The notes under the pieces are model-generated. The model was not told the origin of the DNA, made no database searches, and saw only the letters and a list, made by a program, of their open reading frames with translations. Position numbers and translations under genes: made by a program. 64,000 nucleotides of DNA, from contig NC_045142.1 of assembly GCF_008831285.2 (NCBI RefSeq), positions 1,555,001-1,619,000 of the forward strand. Direction: 5' to 3'. How positions within the stretch are numbered: position 1 is the first letter of the stretch; each line of letters begins with the position of its first letter. This stretch comes from Nymphaea colorata. Lineage: Eukaryota > Streptophyta > Magnoliopsida > Nymphaeales > Nymphaeaceae. Below are positions 61,871 through 64,000 of this stretch, piece after piece.

Positions 61871-63564
61871 GTTGTCACAACATACAGGTAAAGGTTGGTA
61901 GGTGGCTTGTATCTCTGGTGACATCAACTTTTTGTATTGCAAAAGGGGACACTAATATGCAAGTTGAAGCATATGAAATGAGTATTACACAAAGTGACCT
62001 TGTGATGAAAAGTAAAGTGGAGGGTTTGGCCTTCTTTCTCTCATATGGTAGGATTTTCTTTCTCTCACCCAATATTGAGCATGGTGTGGTATTAATGTGA
62101 CAATCATCTTTTTTTGTCACATTTCCAAAGTTAGCCAAATTAAGGTCAAGCAAGAGGAGTCTGGTTCAACATTATCAGATTTTTTTTTCTACCATTAGAA
62201 ACGCGTTTAGTAGGATCCACATGAACCCTGGAATGAGAGCATTCTGAAACAGATAGTCTGAGTACAAACCAAAAGGTTTTTTGAGTCGTGTTTATAGCGG
62301 CTTGTCGTTTTCAAGAAATCGGCGGACATATACAAAAATTCCTAGTAATATACTACGATCTACTATTTGTATTTTTTATCAATCTACTATATATATATAT
62401 ATATATATAAAGTTCATATGTTGTTATATGTACTCTAAGGTCGTCTATCATTCTTTTTCCAATGTGCTGATTAAATAAATGCTCGTGATTATCGGAAAAA
62501 AAAGAGGGCTCCAAATTAAAGGCATGAAGGTTCACGGTCGAATGAACTTTATAATATAAAATGATCTCTAGAACATGGAGAGGACTGTGCAAAGTTAGGT
62601 TTTGCTTTTAGAGATTAAATCATACCGCCCGAATATCCCGCTGCCTCTGCCACTAGGACAGATTTCACAAATCGATGCCAAATCTTTAAAACTCCATGCC
62701 GCAAACAGAAGTTGAAAATCTCCACACATGTGATAAGTTTCTAGGAGTGGCATAACTAGTGGGCCTGGTGATCATCAATTTGATTCTAGTTAGCGTTATT
62801 TCTTTTGACTACAAATGGTGGATGTGTGACACTTTAATTGACAGGTGTCTCGCTTCCTACCGAGTAACTTAGGTCAACTCAAATGATAAATCATGATTTA
62901 GATATCAAATTTTCACAATTTTTTTTTACTTTTTACATTTTCTAATGCTCTCTCTTCATTCTTAAATCTAAATTTTTGAAAAAAAAAACATAAAAATGCT
63001 AAAACACATATTTGGACTCTCAAGGAGAGAGAGAGAAGGGGGGCGAGCAATTGGTATATCTTATACCATTACATTAAAATTGAAAACAATAACATCATAT
63101 GTATTTATGTCTGCTTCAAAAAGTTATGGCAGCTTCATAAAATACTTAAAAAAAGTATACCATGAATCTACCATAAATTTTACAATAAATACATAAAACA
63201 ATAACATCCTATCACTATCACGGTTGCCAAACAGCCTCTAAAATTTCCAACAAAACCCATACTATTTAAATTTTTGAAAAAAAAATAATTTTAAACAAAT
63301 TAGAAAAACGCCAATATTTTCAAAAATACAAATTTAACATAAAACGTGTTTCAATGCAAGTTGCTTTTGTAAAAGTTATTAGTTTTCTACTCGTACCAAA
63401 AATTGAACGTTAACTTTTTTACAGTTAAAAGAGCAACTGACTTAATATATGTTCCTTACTAAAGCACTCTTAAGATCATATCTTACTAAATCACTCTTAA
63501 GTTTACTAAAGTTTATAAAGAATACATTGATAATCTAGTTTAAGAGATCTGGTTTTTGTGTCCA

Positions 63565-63567
<3 letters not shown>

Positions 63568-63654
<87 letters not shown>
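63568..63654. repeat. (CT)n(TA)n microsatellite
   Basis: About 26 CT units followed by about 17 TA units. Confidence 0.95.
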
Positions 63655-63656
<2 letters not shown>

Positions 63657-64000
63657 CTCCTAAATCAGCGGTGCGGTGGGATGTGGGGCTTTCAATTTAG
63701 GGTGGTGGCCGTCCATGGCTCTGTCGGTATGTGGCCACGCTTCTTTACTAATCACATGCATGAAGCGGCTCATCCCCGCCACCTCTCCTCTCCTTTCACC
63801 AAGTGTTTGCTACTTTCTATCATTATTTTCATTGACCAGGACGGAGACAGAACGCGTTTTTGTGTGTAATTTAGCCTTCATTGCGTCCCCTTCATCTTTG
63901 ATGCCCCCGCCCTCCAATCGCAATCCCAAAGAAATAACGCGAGAGAAGTAAAGGCCGGGATCTCCTTTGTCCTCATTTCCCGGACGTTTCATTGATGATT

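Larger units (their letters stand above)
60936..64000. other. Gene-free 3' end of the window
   Basis: No gene recognised. Contains the hAT-like element at 61440-61870, a TA run at 62389-62409, GA repeats near 63022-63036 and the large CT/TA microsatellite at 63568-63654. ORFs at 61771-62100 and 63558-63951 have no recognisable domain. Confidence 0.5.

Overview
This is nuclear DNA of a flowering plant. The genes have spliceosomal introns and belong to plant families: DVL/ROTUNDIFOLIA peptide, miR172, laccase, ZIP zinc transporter, SDIR1-type RING E3, and PCS1-type aspartic protease. The gaps between them are AT-rich, full of long (TA)n and (CT)n microsatellites, and carry small inverted-repeat transposon relics. 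I cannot name the species. There is no bacterial, organellar or viral gene content and no intact retroelement.

Layout. 0-8 kb: one small intronless DVL/RTFL peptide gene on the minus strand (1657-1914), then gene-poor sequence with two short tandem duplications. 8.2-9.95 kb: a GGCC-rich, hAT-like non-autonomous element. About 13.5-13.8 kb: a MIR172 precursor on the minus strand, found from mature and star arms that pair. 14-26.6 kb: no recognised gene, only microsatellites, a MITE (about 19.3 kb), a CACTA-like terminal relic (23.2 kb) and diverged repeats. 27.0-30.3 kb: a six-exon laccase on the minus strand with an in-frame stop at the start of exon 4 and a possible miR397 site. 32.9-35.1 kb: a two-exon ZIP2-type zinc transporter (minus) with a fold-back element in its intron. 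38.1-41.9 kb: an eight-exon SDIR1-type RING-H2 E3 ligase (minus), with one intron that appears to be GC-AG.

51.2-60.9 kb is the most unusual part: a large imperfect inverted duplication of nearly 10 kb. Each arm carries an intact, intronless PCS1-like aspartic protease gene, and the two genes converge on a spacer of about 0.8 kb. The coding arms and the outer flanks are clearly homologous. The sequence immediately upstream of each start codon is unrelated between the two copies, so the paralogues have different promoters. The remainder to 64 kb has no recognised gene, one CTCGAG-rich hAT-like element and microsatellites.

The genes do not form an operon or an obvious pathway. They are independent loci for development (DVL, miR172), cell-wall or phenolic oxidation (laccase), zinc uptake, ABA and stress ubiquitination (SDIR1), and proteolysis linked to cell survival (PCS1-like). 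All exon boundaries were worked out by eye from splice signals, reading phase and family conservation.
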